Of a stretch of DNA of 64,000 nt, positions 42,979-51,377 are shown in pieces. Source of the stretch: Halobacillus_A sp043497005 (lineage in GTDB: Bacteria; Bacillota; Bacilli; Bacillales; Halobacillaceae); assembly GCF_043497005.1 (NCBI RefSeq), contig NZ_JBIEKE010000001.1:806001-870000 (forward strand), read 5' to 3'. How positions within the stretch are numbered: the first letter of the stretch is position 1; each line of letters begins with the position of its first letter. The notes under the pieces were generated by a model. It was not told where the DNA came from, did not search any database, and saw nothing but the letters and a program-made list of their open reading frames with translations. Both the position numbers and the translations under genes were made by a program.

Positions 42979-43161
42979 TTAAAGCTGGAAATTTTGAAAA
43001 AGTGAAAAGGTCACAATTATGGTAGAGAGCGTACCTGCAGACATTAACGTTATAATTTTGAACCCGTGCTCTTTATTTTTCTGTTCTGAAGGTTTTCCAA
43101 GCTCGTGGGTTACGGCGCTCCATAAGACGATTGATACGATAGCTGTGATTAAGAGAAACAT
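42979..43161 (-). CDS. Small hypothetical membrane protein
   Basis: A 60-residue protein with two hydrophobic segments (about 2-18 and 36-55) separated by a charged loop. CAGGAGTTGG lies just before its ATG on the minus strand, which favours it over the overlapping plus-strand frame at 43019-43255. No family is recognised. Confidence 0.45.
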   Translation of the reverse strand: MFLLITAIVSIVLWSAVTHELGKPSEQKNKEHGFKIITLMSAGTLSTIIVTFSLFQNFQL

Positions 43162-43230
43162 GTTACCAACTCCTGTATTAAAAGGTTATTTCTTGAACTT
43201 AGTGTATTACAGCAGTGAAAAGGAGAGGGG

Positions 43231-43500
43231 ATGTCATTGGAGAAAAAACATCTAGATAAATGGAAAGAAACGAGAAAACAGGGAAAGAGAAAATTTATTA
43301 TAGTTAATGGAATCGTTAAGTGGGGATTGGTGACAGGAGTTTTATTTTTTGCCTTTCAACAGCTCGTCCTTAATGGTCTAACCCCATCTATGTTACTGGA
43401 TACACGAGTTGTCCCTGAATTCGCAGTAACACTTGGTATTTTTATGCTGGGAGGCATTTTATTTGGGAGTCTGTTGTGGAGCCTTAAGGAAAGGCGATAG
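43231..43500 (+). CDS. Small membrane protein, 2 TM helices
   Basis: An 89-residue protein with a basic N-terminus (HLDKWKETRKQGKRK), two membrane segments (about 28-46 and 62-82) and a basic end (SLKERR). AAAAGGAGAGGGG precedes the ATG at 43231; a TTG at 43237 is also possible. Proteins of this layout are common in Bacilli beside unrelated genes; I cannot name a function. Confidence 0.65.
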   Translation: MSLEKKHLDKWKETRKQGKRKFIIVNGIVKWGLVTGVLFFAFQQLVLNGLTPSMLLDTRVVPEFAVTLGIFMLGGILFGSLLWSLKERR

Positions 43501-43614
43501 AAAAAATGTTTGAAACGCTGCAACGTCTTATAGTTAACCATTAGCTTACGCAGCTTCTTCCCTTGTATACATAACCATCAACTGGCAATTATTCTCCTCA
43601 TAAATGCATGATTT

Positions 43615-43655
43615 GTGAGCACCTTAAGAAGGAATCTTTGTTAAGGAGTGCTCAC
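43615..43655 (+). promoter_or_regulatory. Hairpin sequestering the Mn-catalase ribosome binding site
   Basis: GTGAGCACCTTAA (43615-43627) pairs with TTAAGGAGTGCTCAC (43641-43655), with a two-base bulge. The right arm contains the AAGGAG ribosome binding site and ends one base before the ATG at 43657. In the mRNA this would close the ribosome binding site, suggesting translational control. Confidence 0.6.
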
Positions 43656-43656
43656 T

Positions 43657-44502
43657 ATGTTTTCACATATTAAAGAATTACAATATAACGCCAAGCCCTC
43701 TCAGCCAGACCCCGTTTATGCTAAAAAACTACAAGAAATCTTAGGCGGCCAGTTTGGAGAAATCTCTGTAATGATGCAGTATTTATTTCAGGGTTGGAAT
43801 TGCAGGGGGAACAGCAAATATCGAGATATGCTTTTAGATATCGGAACGGAAGAAATCGCGCATGTTGAAATGCTTGCCACAATGATTGCACAGCTATTGG
43901 AAGGAGCGCCTGCTCATGATCAGGATCAGGCGGCACAGGATCCAGTAGTCGAAGCGGTGCTTGGCGGAATGAACCCGCAGCATGCGATCGTTAATGGATT
44001 AGGCGCACAGCCGAATGACAGCTCGGGGTATCCGTGGAATGCACGTTACACGATCGGCAGCGGCAACTTGCTGGCAGACTTTCGAGCCAATTTAAATGCA
44101 GAGTCTCAAGGGCGTCTTCAAGCCGTACGTCTCTATGAGATGACGACGGATCCTGGGGTGAGGGATATGCTTTCATTCTTAATCGCCCGCGATAAGATGC
44201 ACCAAAATCAGTGGATGGCAGCGATAGAAGAGCTTGAACAAATGGAAGGTGCTGTTGTACCTAGTACGTTCAGTTCCGATCACGAAAAACAGGATGTCGC
44301 TTATTCATTTATGAATTTCTCTGAAGGTGAAGAAAGCAGTGAAGGACGATGGGCTCACGGCAGTTCTCTTGATGGTAAAGGAACATTTAATTATGTGCAG
44401 TCTCCTGATGCTAAAGGGCAAAAGCCTGTATTAAATCCGGCTCCAGCATTCATTCATGGGACTCTTCCATCTCCAGATCCTTTAAATCACTTACAGCAAT
44501 AA
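43657..44502 (+). CDS. Manganese (non-heme) catalase
   Basis: A 281-residue cytoplasmic enzyme splitting hydrogen peroxide with a di-manganese centre. The likely ligands are E35 (GQFGEISVMMQY), E66 and H69 (GTEEIAHVEM), E149 (LNAES) and H182 (KMHQNQW), essentially the numbers known for the L. plantarum enzyme. The ATG at 43657 is used; the upstream in-frame GTG lies inside the hairpin. Many Bacilli have this protein in the general stress or spore regulon; no SigB promoter was found here. A terminator follows at once. Confidence 0.95.
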   Translation: MFSHIKELQYNAKPSQPDPVYAKKLQEILGGQFGEISVMMQYLFQGWNCRGNSKYRDMLLDIGTEEIAHVEMLATMIAQLLEGAPAHDQDQAAQDPVVEAVLGGMNPQHAIVNGLGAQPNDSSGYPWNARYTIGSGNLLADFRANLNAESQGRLQAVRLYEMTTDPGVRDMLSFLIARDKMHQNQWMAAIEELEQMEGAVVPSTFSSDHEKQDVAYSFMNFSEGEESSEGRWAHGSSLDGKGTFNYVQSPDAKGQKPVLNPAPAFIHGTLPSPDPLNHLQQ

Positions 44503-44509
44503 CTAAGTG

Positions 44510-44539
44510 GCAGGGAGCTTTTAAAGTTCCCTGCTTTTA
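44510..44539 (+). terminator. Rho-independent terminator
   Basis: GCAGGGA (44510-44516) pairs with TCCCTGC (44528-44534), extended inward by CTTT/AAAG, followed by TTTT. Confidence 0.8.
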
Positions 44540-44565
44540 TGATGTATAGAAAGGAACTATTGATT

Positions 44566-44880
44566 TTGTTGAAAAAGGGAATTTTTTACGTTTTTATAGT
44601 CATAGCAGTAACAATGATGGCCACTTCACCATCTCCATCAGCTTATGACAAATGGGTAGAGAATACATACAGCATTGCGTGTGACGCAAAAGGGAATTGT
44701 TTGAAAGAGGATCGTCCCTTGTGGTTTCGTTCTTCTCATTATAGAAATACGGGATTGTTTGCTTCCTATGAACAAACCTTTGAAGATGCTGAAGGAGAAG
44801 AAATCACGATCCGTACGTTTGGCGTGCTCGGGCAGTTTTTTGAAATGGAGAACGGCCGGCTATGGGATATGCTAAATTAG
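44566..44880 (+). CDS. Hypothetical protein with N-terminal membrane anchor (DUF4359-like)
   Basis: A protein of about 104 residues with one N-terminal hydrophobic segment followed by a TSPSPSAYDKWV stretch, reminiscent of DUF4359 proteins (which begin TNP..Y..W), and an extracytoplasmic domain with one Cys pair (ACDAKGNC). An AAAGGAAC ribosome binding site favours one of the TTG codons at 44560-44569 over the ATG at 44539, which lies in the preceding terminator. The function is unknown. Confidence 0.6.
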   Translation: MLKKGIFYVFIVIAVTMMATSPSPSAYDKWVENTYSIACDAKGNCLKEDRPLWFRSSHYRNTGLFASYEQTFEDAEGEEITIRTFGVLGQFFEMENGRLWDMLN

Positions 44881-44908
44881 ATAAATGGCTCGAGATCGTT
44901 AACATGCG

Positions 44909-44950
44909 GTGGAGGGGGAAGCTAGCGTACCTAGTTTTGCTCCCCCACGG
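44909..44950 (+). terminator. Possible terminator hairpin
   Basis: A G-rich arm (GGTGGAGGGGGA) faces a C-rich arm (TCCCCCACGG) across an AGCTAG/CTAG inner stem, followed by CTTTT. The pairing is imperfect. Confidence 0.4.
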
Positions 44951-45151
44951 CTTTTCGTATTTCTTTTTTCCTCAAGGCTTCTTACTCCTTTCTTATGATC
45001 CTTACCAGTGAAACATCCTTATGTAATTATCTATTCCCATAATTATAGAATGCTTCAGTGTGAGTTCTCCTCTTTGACATTCCCCGCAAAACTCGTTATC
45101 CTAATTGAAGTAATTCCTACTATTTTGATAAGGAAAAGGGTGTTTATATAA

Positions 45152-46408
45152 ATGGCTACTACAAAAGTTCAACCTATAGATGAAGTAAAAGACCCCGTCA
45201 AGCGAGAAGATGCTGATTTAAATCGTCCGCAGATGCCGCTCATTGCCGGCGGTCTGATCGTTGGTGCTATTTTAATGGTATTTCTTATGGTGACCCAAAA
45301 TGTTGTGCAGGCGCTGCTGCTCGTCATTGGTCTATTGCTTGGCTACACGTTATTTCATGCCCGTTTTGGCTTTACGTCTGCCTTCCGCCGCATGATGTCG
45401 GTCGGTAATGGACAGGCCTTACGTTCGCACATGCTCATGCTGGCTGTGGCAGTTACATTGTTTGCGCCCATTCTGGCATTTGGCTATACCTTCTTCGGAG
45501 GGGAAGTGGCCGGTTATGTTTCTCCGGTAGGCATCAGCCTGCTTGTCGGTGCGTTTATGTTCGGCGTCGGCATGCAGCTTGGCGGCGGGTGTGCATCTGG
45601 TACGCTTTATGCCGTTGGAGGCGGACGCTCGGTTATGCTTGTGACATTGCTGTTCTTTATTATCGGCTCAACGATTGGTGCTGCACACCTGCCGTTCTGG
45701 ACCGAAGATCTTCCAGCGTTTGAACCTGTATCGCTGGCTACATCCACAGGTCTTGGCTACGGCGGCGCGTGGCTGCTGTCGATTGCTTTATTTGGTATCA
45801 TTGCATGGATTACCTTAGTGGTAGAAAAGAAGAAAAAAGCACCGAAGATGGCGCCTGTGCCGTCTACAAGCGGCTGGAAGCGAATTCTGCGTGGTTCCTG
45901 GCCGTTGTTCACAGCGGCGATCGTACTTGCCGTGCTTAATGCGTTAACGTTAATGACACGCGGAGCTCCGTGGGGCATTACGTCCGCTTTTGCCCTCTGG
46001 GGGTCAAAAGTCGCCCAGTTCTTTGGAATGGATGTCGCGAGCTGGGGCTACTGGCAGGGTGAGAACGCAGCGGTATTGCAATCCTCCATTTTTGCCGATT
46101 CTACGACAGTATTGAATTTGGGCGTTATTTTAGGAGCATTCCTGGCTTCTGCAGCAGGCGGTCTCTTTAAATTTTCCAAGCTCAATGTGAAAAATGTAAT
46201 GGCTTCTGTCATCGGAGGCTTGCTGATGGGTTATGGCGCGCGTCTGGCGTTCGGCTGTAACATCGGCGCTTACTTTGGAGGTATTGCCTCATTCAGTCTT
46301 CACGGCTACCTTTGGGGGATTCTCGCGTTAGGCGGAACTTTCTTAGCGCTTTATCTCAGACCTTTGTTTGGGTTATCTGTTCCGAAATCAAAAGATTCCT
46401 TTTGTTAA
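45152..46408 (+). CDS. YeeE/YedE family sulfur-compound transporter
   Basis: A 418-residue membrane protein with about ten helices made of two related halves. The conserved half-motifs GGGCASGTLYAVGGG (near 148) and GARLAFGCNIGAYFGG (near 365) carry the cysteines that in TsuA (YeeE) pass thiosulfate through the membrane. No TusA-like gene (YeeD) is adjacent, so the sulfur substrate is uncertain. A possible ribosome binding site AAGG lies before the ATG. A strong hairpin terminator follows. Confidence 0.88.
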   Translation: MATTKVQPIDEVKDPVKREDADLNRPQMPLIAGGLIVGAILMVFLMVTQNVVQALLLVIGLLLGYTLFHARFGFTSAFRRMMSVGNGQALRSHMLMLAVAVTLFAPILAFGYTFFGGEVAGYVSPVGISLLVGAFMFGVGMQLGGGCASGTLYAVGGGRSVMLVTLLFFIIGSTIGAAHLPFWTEDLPAFEPVSLATSTGLGYGGAWLLSIALFGIIAWITLVVEKKKKAPKMAPVPSTSGWKRILRGSWPLFTAAIVLAVLNALTLMTRGAPWGITSAFALWGSKVAQFFGMDVASWGYWQGENAAVLQSSIFADSTTVLNLGVILGAFLASAAGGLFKFSKLNVKNVMASVIGGLLMGYGARLAFGCNIGAYFGGIASFSLHGYLWGILALGGTFLALYLRPLFGLSVPKSKDSFC

Positions 46409-46412
46409 CTTC

Positions 46413-46450
46413 AATCGTCATGTGACTCGTTCACATGACGATTTTTATTT
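46413..46450 (+). terminator. Rho-independent terminator
   Basis: AATCGTCATGTGA (46413-46425) pairs perfectly with TCACATGACGATT (46431-46443), followed by TTTATTT. Confidence 0.9.
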
Positions 46451-46532
46451 TGAAAAAATGATGTTGAATCCTCTGAAGGGCAGGAGTATATTTAGACAAT
46501 AGAATGAAGTTCAGTCAAAGGATGGTTGAAGC

Positions 46533-47849
46533 ATGCGATATGTTCATAAGCCGGAGCCGCCTCAAATATTAATCCTTGTATTCACTGTGTCAATTTTGAT
46601 CGGAAGTATTTTATTGGCTGTACCGATCGCAACACACGGATCGATTCATTACACCGATGCCTTGTTTACGGCCACCTCAGCGATGACCGTTACAGGACTT
46701 GCCGTCGTTGATACAGGAGAGGCTTTTACCTTATTCGGTCAAGTCGTCATTTTAGCTTTAATTCAGCTCGGCGGGCTTGGCATTATGACGTTCGCGATAT
46801 TAATTTACATGGCGTTAGGAAAGAAAATCGGCATAAGGCAGCGCTTATTAATGAAGCAGGCGTTAAATCAATCTGCAATTGGCGGAGTGGTCGCCTTAGC
46901 GAAAAAGCTGCTATTCTTCTCTTTGTCTGTTGAGGTGGTGGCGATTATCATCCTCTCGGTGCGTTGGGTGCCGGAGCTTGGATGGAGCAGCGGGTTGTAT
47001 GCAAGTGTGTTTCACGCAATCTCCGCTTTTAACAATGCAGGCTTTTCCATCTGGTCGGATAGTTTATCAGGCTACGTCTTTGATCCCGTCATCAACATTG
47101 TCATCTCGTTGCTTTTTATTATCGGCGGGATCGGCTTCACGGTCGTCTTTGATTTGTGGCAGAAAAAAGAGTTCAGACATCTGTCGCTGCACACAAAAGT
47201 GATGCTGTTTGGCACTTTACTGATCAACGTGTTCAGTATGCTGGTCATTTTTGTCCTGGAGTATAACAACCCCGACACGTTAGGGTTTATGAGTTCAAGT
47301 CAGAAGCTGGCGGCTGCTTACTTCCAGGCCGTTACGCCGCGGACAGCAGGGTTTAATACGATAGATACGGCGTCGATGGAGGAGGCTTCTCTTTTCTATA
47401 CCATCACGTTGATGTTTATCGGCGGAGGAAGTGCTTCTACGGCGGGAGGCATTAAATTAACGACAGCGCTTGCGATTCTGCTTTCCACGGTTGCTGTGTT
47501 TAAAAGTAAAGAAAATATCGTGCTGTTTCAAAGGAATTTACGCCCATACACGATTATGCGCGCGTTAGCTTTAACTGTGGTCAGCATGGCAGTCGTCGTT
47601 GTTACAGTTTTTATCCTGGAAATAACGGAGAACGTCTCGTTTTTAACGATCCTGTTTGAATGTGTATCTGCATTTGGCACAGTCGGTTTGTCAATGGGTT
47701 TAACAACGGAGTTAACCATTGTAGGAAAATCTGTATTAATTTTGACGATGCTCATCGGCAAGCTCGGACCGTTAACTTTTGCCTTTGCGTTCGCCAGTCA
47801 CACCCCTGATCTTGTGAAGTATCCAAAGGAAGATGTAATGACTGGGTAA
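46533..47849 (+). CDS. ktrB: KtrB/KtrD-type potassium uptake membrane protein
   Basis: A 438-residue K+ channel-like subunit of the Trk/Ktr/HKT superfamily, with four MPM repeats. The selectivity-filter stretches are TSAMTVTGLAV, FNNAGFSI, TPRTAGFNT and ECVSAFGTVGLSMG. It imports K+ with Na+ dependence and is central to osmoadaptation, fitting a halophile. The cytosolic KtrA/C regulator is not adjacent, as is usual for KtrD. AAAGGATGGTTG precedes the ATG. Confidence 0.93.
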   Translation: MRYVHKPEPPQILILVFTVSILIGSILLAVPIATHGSIHYTDALFTATSAMTVTGLAVVDTGEAFTLFGQVVILALIQLGGLGIMTFAILIYMALGKKIGIRQRLLMKQALNQSAIGGVVALAKKLLFFSLSVEVVAIIILSVRWVPELGWSSGLYASVFHAISAFNNAGFSIWSDSLSGYVFDPVINIVISLLFIIGGIGFTVVFDLWQKKEFRHLSLHTKVMLFGTLLINVFSMLVIFVLEYNNPDTLGFMSSSQKLAAAYFQAVTPRTAGFNTIDTASMEEASLFYTITLMFIGGGSASTAGGIKLTTALAILLSTVAVFKSKENIVLFQRNLRPYTIMRALALTVVSMAVVVVTVFILEITENVSFLTILFECVSAFGTVGLSMGLTTELTIVGKSVLILTMLIGKLGPLTFAFAFASHTPDLVKYPKEDVMTG

Positions 47850-47867
47850 TTTTTCATAAAACTTATT

Positions 47868-47896
47868 GACCTCGCCATGCGGCGGGGTCTTTTTTA
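47868..47896 (+). terminator. Rho-independent terminator
   Basis: GACCTCGCC (47868-47876) pairs with GGCGGGGTC (47881-47889), followed by TTTTTT. Confidence 0.85.
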
Positions 47897-48140
47897 TAGC
47901 AATCTAGTATTTGCGAACCGCACCGTTTGACTTATTTCGACATTTTATGGCAAAATACTTAAATTTTTCTAGCATTTGTTTGTTATAATAAACAAGATTT
48001 CAAGATTTTACATGATTATTAGGAAGACAGGAGGGGATCGATTGATTTAACTTCTTCATGCTGTGCTGTTGGTTCTACTGTTTTTGGAAGGATAAATCAA
48101 GACGATACTATCGATAGAGGATGAACAGATTATTTTAAAA

Positions 48141-48989
48141 ATGAATGGTAAGTGGAAGTTGTCGATCGCAGTTGTATTATTAGTTTTAGCTGTTTTTGCA
48201 TTGGATGTGGAGAATAAAGTCGTTCACGCAGAAACTACGAAAATATTTATTGATCCCGGTCACGGCGGCTCAGATCCAGGAGCAACAGGGAATGGACTTC
48301 AGGAAAAAAATGTGACGCTCGATCTTGCTTTAAAGACGAAGGATATCTTAGACCACGAATACGAGGGACATGAGGTTCAGCTCTCCCGTACCGGGGATCA
48401 GAAACTGTCTCTTGATGAGCGTACAAACAAGGCCAATAGCTGGGGGGCCGATTACTTAGTTTCTATTCATGTGAATGCCGGCGGTGGATCGGGATTTGAA
48501 TCTTATACATATAATGGAAGTTATGGTGGGAAAGCAGAAACGAATCGTCTGCGCGGGATCGTCCATGATGAGATTGTGAACCAGACAGGTTTTCGAGATC
48601 GAGGCAAGAAAGAAGCTAATTTTCACATGGTAAGGCAGTCAGCTATGCCTGCTGTACTTACCGAGAATGGTTTTATCGACAATGCCGCGGATGCGAATGC
48701 ATTAAAATCAGAAACGTATAAAACGAATATTGCGAAAGGCCATGCGTTAGGCATTGCTGAAGCGTTAAACCTGACGCGCCGTTCCCAGGCTTATGTAGAA
48801 ATTGTAACGGACTCGCTGTGGACGTATAATTCTCCGGACTGGGACGATCGTAGAGAGATCGTAAGCAGGGGAGAAGTTTTCACTGTTACGCGTGATAAAT
48901 TCACAGTGGGCGGAGGAGAAATGTACCGTCTTAAGAGCGGGGCTTACATTTCAGCGAATTCGAATTATGTGAGGTATTTTAGAAAATAG
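48141..48989 (+). CDS. N-acetylmuramoyl-L-alanine amidase (Amidase_3) with SH3-like tail
   Basis: A 282-residue secreted peptidoglycan hydrolase. A signal peptide (about 1-30, ending VVHA) precedes an Amidase_3 domain with zinc ligands in IDPGHGGSDPG and SIHVNAGGG and the catalytic Glu in LTENGFIDN. A C-terminal region of about 65 residues (AYVEIVTDSLWTYNSPDW onward) looks like an SH3b wall-binding domain. The ribosome binding site before ATG 48141 is weak, and a GGAGGGG sits 100 bases further upstream without a canonical start. Role: cell-wall turnover or separation. Confidence 0.9.
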   Translation: MNGKWKLSIAVVLLVLAVFALDVENKVVHAETTKIFIDPGHGGSDPGATGNGLQEKNVTLDLALKTKDILDHEYEGHEVQLSRTGDQKLSLDERTNKANSWGADYLVSIHVNAGGGSGFESYTYNGSYGGKAETNRLRGIVHDEIVNQTGFRDRGKKEANFHMVRQSAMPAVLTENGFIDNAADANALKSETYKTNIAKGHALGIAEALNLTRRSQAYVEIVTDSLWTYNSPDWDDRREIVSRGEVFTVTRDKFTVGGGEMYRLKSGAYISANSNYVRYFRK

Positions 48990-49005
48990 TTTCATAGAGC
49001 AGGTG

Positions 49006-49055
49006 AATAACCCATCCTGATTCGTTAAACGAGCGAAAGGGTTGGGTTATTTTTC
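49006..49055 (+). terminator. Rho-independent terminator
   Basis: AATAACCCATCC (49006-49017) pairs with GGGTTGGGTTATT (49039-49051), followed by TTTT. Confidence 0.8.
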
Positions 49056-49168
49056 TATTCTTGTTGGTTTGAGAGGAGCAAAATACTTGCAAATTCGACA
49101 CCGATTGATATAGTAATTATTGTGTAAACCTCCTCCTTGTAAAGGAGAACAAAAAGGAGAATAGGCGA

Positions 49169-49318
49169 ATGCCAACATTTATTGCGAACGATTATTTAGT
49201 AAAAGATGGAAAAGTCGTCTCCCCTGGTCATGAAATTGAAATTACAGAGGAACAGGCGGCAAAGTTAGAGGACAAAGTGAAAGCCGCACCCGCTGCTACA
49301 CCCACTACAAAAAAATAA
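49169..49318 (+). CDS. Small hypothetical protein (49 aa)
   Basis: A 49-residue acidic protein (MPTFIANDYLVKDGKVVSPG at the N-terminus, then EIEITEEQAAKLEDKV and an Ala/Pro/Thr tail ending KK). The beginning resembles small phage-type YqbF-like proteins with an ITxEQA..L element. AAAAAGGAGAA lies at good spacing before the ATG, and two hairpins follow, so it is very likely expressed. The function is unknown. Confidence 0.7.
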   Translation: MPTFIANDYLVKDGKVVSPGHEIEITEEQAAKLEDKVKAAPAATPTTKK

Positions 49319-49349
49319 AAGAGGGAAAACTTCCCTCTAATTAATACAC

Positions 49350-49389
49350 AATGGAAACAAGGAGTCTCATCTCCCTGTTTCCATTTTTT
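49350..49389 (+). terminator. Rho-independent terminator
   Basis: AATGGAAACA-GGAG pairs with CTCC-TGTTTCCATT (one A/C mismatch), followed by TTTTTTT. A smaller hairpin AGAGGGAA / TTCCCTCT lies just upstream at 49320-49338. Confidence 0.85.
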
Positions 49390-49529
49390 TCGAACGAAAC
49401 GATCCCGTTTGTTATGCGATACCAAGGAAGCAAATTTATATTTTTCGACAGCCATTTCCGACAATAAATTCCCTGTTGCCCGGAGTATAATATTTCCAAA
49501 CTACTAAGGGAATTAATGGAGGAAAGAGA

Positions 49530-50276
49530 ATGAAGCTGAAAAATATCGCGTTGGTATTGGGGATTTTGGTAGTAAGTTTGAGCTTTATGGCCAAGCCGGC
49601 AGAAGCTGCCCAGAACGAAGCTATTATTATTAACAAAAGTAGTAACCAGCTGGCATTTTATGAAAAAGGTAAACTTCAGAAAGTGTTTCCTGTAGCAACG
49701 GGGAAAACGAAAGGTTTAACGCCGGAAGGGAAATTTACACTTGTTAATAAGGTTAAGAACAGGCCCTGGTATAAAGGAAATATTCCAGGCGGGGACCCGC
49801 GGAATCCTCTAGGTGCAAGATGGCTCGGGCTAAAAGTTCCGGGTGACTGGGGACATACCTCAGGAAACGTTTATGGCGTGCATGGAACCAATAATTCGTC
49901 CTCGATTGGAACTTACGCGTCAAACGGTTGTATTCGAATGCATAATAAAGATGTCATTTGGTTGTATGACCGGGCAGATCATAATATTCCGGTCTATATT
50001 ACAAGCACATCTACATCATTTACTGCATTAGCCGATAAATATGGAGTGGGCAAAGCCAAAAAAGTAGTCGCAGGATATGAAGCCTTTAACGAAACCTTAA
50101 GGTATGGCAGTAAAGGGGAGTCAGTCAAAATTCTGCAGAGAAAACTGAGCATTACAGCAGATGGATCTTTTGGACCGCAGACTTTAAAGGCGGTTAAGAA
50201 GTTCCAAAAGTCAAAAGGATTAGTGGCGGATGGTATTGTTGGGCCTAATACGAGGAAAGCATTATTTAGTAAATAA
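49530..50276 (+). CDS. L,D-transpeptidase (YkuD) with C-terminal peptidoglycan-binding domain
   Basis: A 248-residue secreted enzyme that forms 3-3 or other L,D cross-links in peptidoglycan. A signal peptide (about 1-26, ending AEAA) is followed by the YkuD domain with the active-site motif HGTNNSSSIGTYASNGCIRM, the catalytic Cys being near residue 133. A PG_binding_1 domain ends the protein (GSKGESVKILQRKL and VADGIVGPNTRKAL). GGAGGAAAGAGA precedes the ATG. It is a single-gene unit bounded by terminators. Confidence 0.93.
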   Translation: MKLKNIALVLGILVVSLSFMAKPAEAAQNEAIIINKSSNQLAFYEKGKLQKVFPVATGKTKGLTPEGKFTLVNKVKNRPWYKGNIPGGDPRNPLGARWLGLKVPGDWGHTSGNVYGVHGTNNSSSIGTYASNGCIRMHNKDVIWLYDRADHNIPVYITSTSTSFTALADKYGVGKAKKVVAGYEAFNETLRYGSKGESVKILQRKLSITADGSFGPQTLKAVKKFQKSKGLVADGIVGPNTRKALFSK

Positions 50277-50286
50277 ACAAATCTAT

Positions 50287-50332
50287 ACCCCGAATGAAAG
50301 ACATACTAAAAAAGTCTTTATTCGGGGGTTCT
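50287..50332 (+). terminator. Rho-independent terminator
   Basis: ACCCCGAAT (50287-50295) pairs with ATTCGGGGG, with an inner AAGAC/GTCTT stem, followed by TTCTT. Confidence 0.75.
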
Positions 50333-50400
50333 TATGTGTAAGAATTTGACTATCCTAACATATTTTCTCGAATTTTTAGTGAAGGACTTGGGGGTTTTTT

Positions 50401-50835
50401 ATGCTGAAAGAGGCAACTTTACAAGAAGCAGAAGAGGTGGCGCACATGGCTGTACAACTTTGGCCAGGGCACTCATTAGAGCAATTTACTGAAGAAATGT
50501 CGCAGCTGATTGTACAGCCTGATGCAAGGATCTTCTTAGCTTATCATGCTGGCCAAACTATCGGGTTTGCCCAGTGCCAACTGAGATATGATTATGTTGA
50601 AGGCACACGTTCAAGTCCGGTGGGCTATTTAGAAGGACTTTATGTAAAAAAGGACTTTCGTCATCAAGGGGTAGCTGTACAACTAGTGAAAGCATGTGAG
50701 CAGTGGGCAAAGAGAAAAGGGTGCCAAGAATTTGCTAGTGATTGTGAATTAGAAAATGAGGGAAGCTTAGCCATGCATCTTAGACTGGGATTTAATGAGG
50801 TGAATCGTATTATTTGTTTTAAAAAAGATATATAA
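50401..50835 (+). CDS. GNAT acetyltransferase, aminoglycoside 6'-N-acetyltransferase-like
   Basis: A 144-residue acetyl-CoA dependent N-acetyltransferase. The middle GFAQCQLRYDYVEGTRSSPV, then YLEGLYV, FRHQGVAVQLVKACEQWA, and the FASDCELENEGSLAMHLRLGF stretch (given in parts FASDCELENEGS and MHLRLGF) follow the AAC(6')-Ic/Iz pattern closely, including the acetyl-CoA loop. AGGACTTGGGGG precedes the ATG. It appears to be a single chromosomal gene with no mobile element nearby, so an intrinsic gene is more likely than an acquired one. Activity on aminoglycosides would need testing. Confidence 0.85.
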   Translation: MLKEATLQEAEEVAHMAVQLWPGHSLEQFTEEMSQLIVQPDARIFLAYHAGQTIGFAQCQLRYDYVEGTRSSPVGYLEGLYVKKDFRHQGVAVQLVKACEQWAKRKGCQEFASDCELENEGSLAMHLRLGFNEVNRIICFKKDI

Positions 50836-50927
50836 CGGTGAACAATCCACCAACCGTGAGCAGAAAACCATAGGGCAGGAGGGACAGTCATTCGTAGTAA
50901 CCTTCAAAGATAATTTTTTACAGAAAG

Positions 50928-51143
50928 TCAGCTTTTTTCCTCAAGTTCATCTATTTCTCTATCAATCAGGCATACTGAGATTTGAAATGCTTCTATCCGC
51001 CTGTTAGCTAAGGTGATTTGGGATTTATAGTTAGTGGGATTTACTTTCGCTTCAAGCGTTTTTACTGATTCTTTAAGTTTATTTACAGTTGAGTCAATTT
51101 GACGCCTGGCTTCAACTAATTCAGATCTTTTAAAACAAACCAT
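50928..51143 (-). CDS. Small hypothetical helical protein
   Basis: A 71-residue, highly charged protein with heptad-like spacing (RSELVEARRQIDSTVNKLKE, then VKTLEAKVNPTNYK, and a second helix ending EIDELEEKS), probably a helical hairpin. GGAGTGAGTGTAA precedes the ATG. No membrane segment or signal is seen. I do not recognise a function. Confidence 0.65.
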   Translation of the reverse strand: MVCFKRSELVEARRQIDSTVNKLKESVKTLEAKVNPTNYKSQITLANRRIEAFQISVCLIDREIDELEEKS

Positions 51144-51182
51144 TTACACTCACTCCTATTGTATATCTTTTAAAAATAGAAA

Positions 51183-51211
51183 AACCAGCCGCGCTTTATG
51201 CTCAGCTGGTT
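51183..51211 (-). terminator. Minus-strand hairpin with T-run
   Basis: AACCAGC (51183-51189) pairs with GCTGGTT (51205-51211). Read on the minus strand it is followed by TTTTTCTATTTTT. It lies upstream of the minus-strand gene at 50928-51143, so it could attenuate that gene or block read-through. Confidence 0.45.
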
Positions 51212-51377
51212 CTTTATGATTAGCAGTAATTATATATTGATTTAAGGTACAGATTGTGTTAAATTAAATCAGTGACTCTTTTTTAATATATGTATGCATA
51301 TTATCTCCTATATTAATTATAATACATTATTTTTCAAGAGTCAATCCCTCAATCTGTATTTAAAAGGAGTGGTTTTT

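Noticed and set aside
43019..43255. 78-residue plus-strand frame
   Set aside because: It overlaps a minus-strand frame with a good ribosome binding site and extends into the gene starting at 43231; its own start has no ribosome binding site.
48059..48118. Frame starting at ATG 48059 with a Cys/Trp-rich 19-residue product
   Set aside because: No ribosome binding site and no flanking evidence; probably chance.
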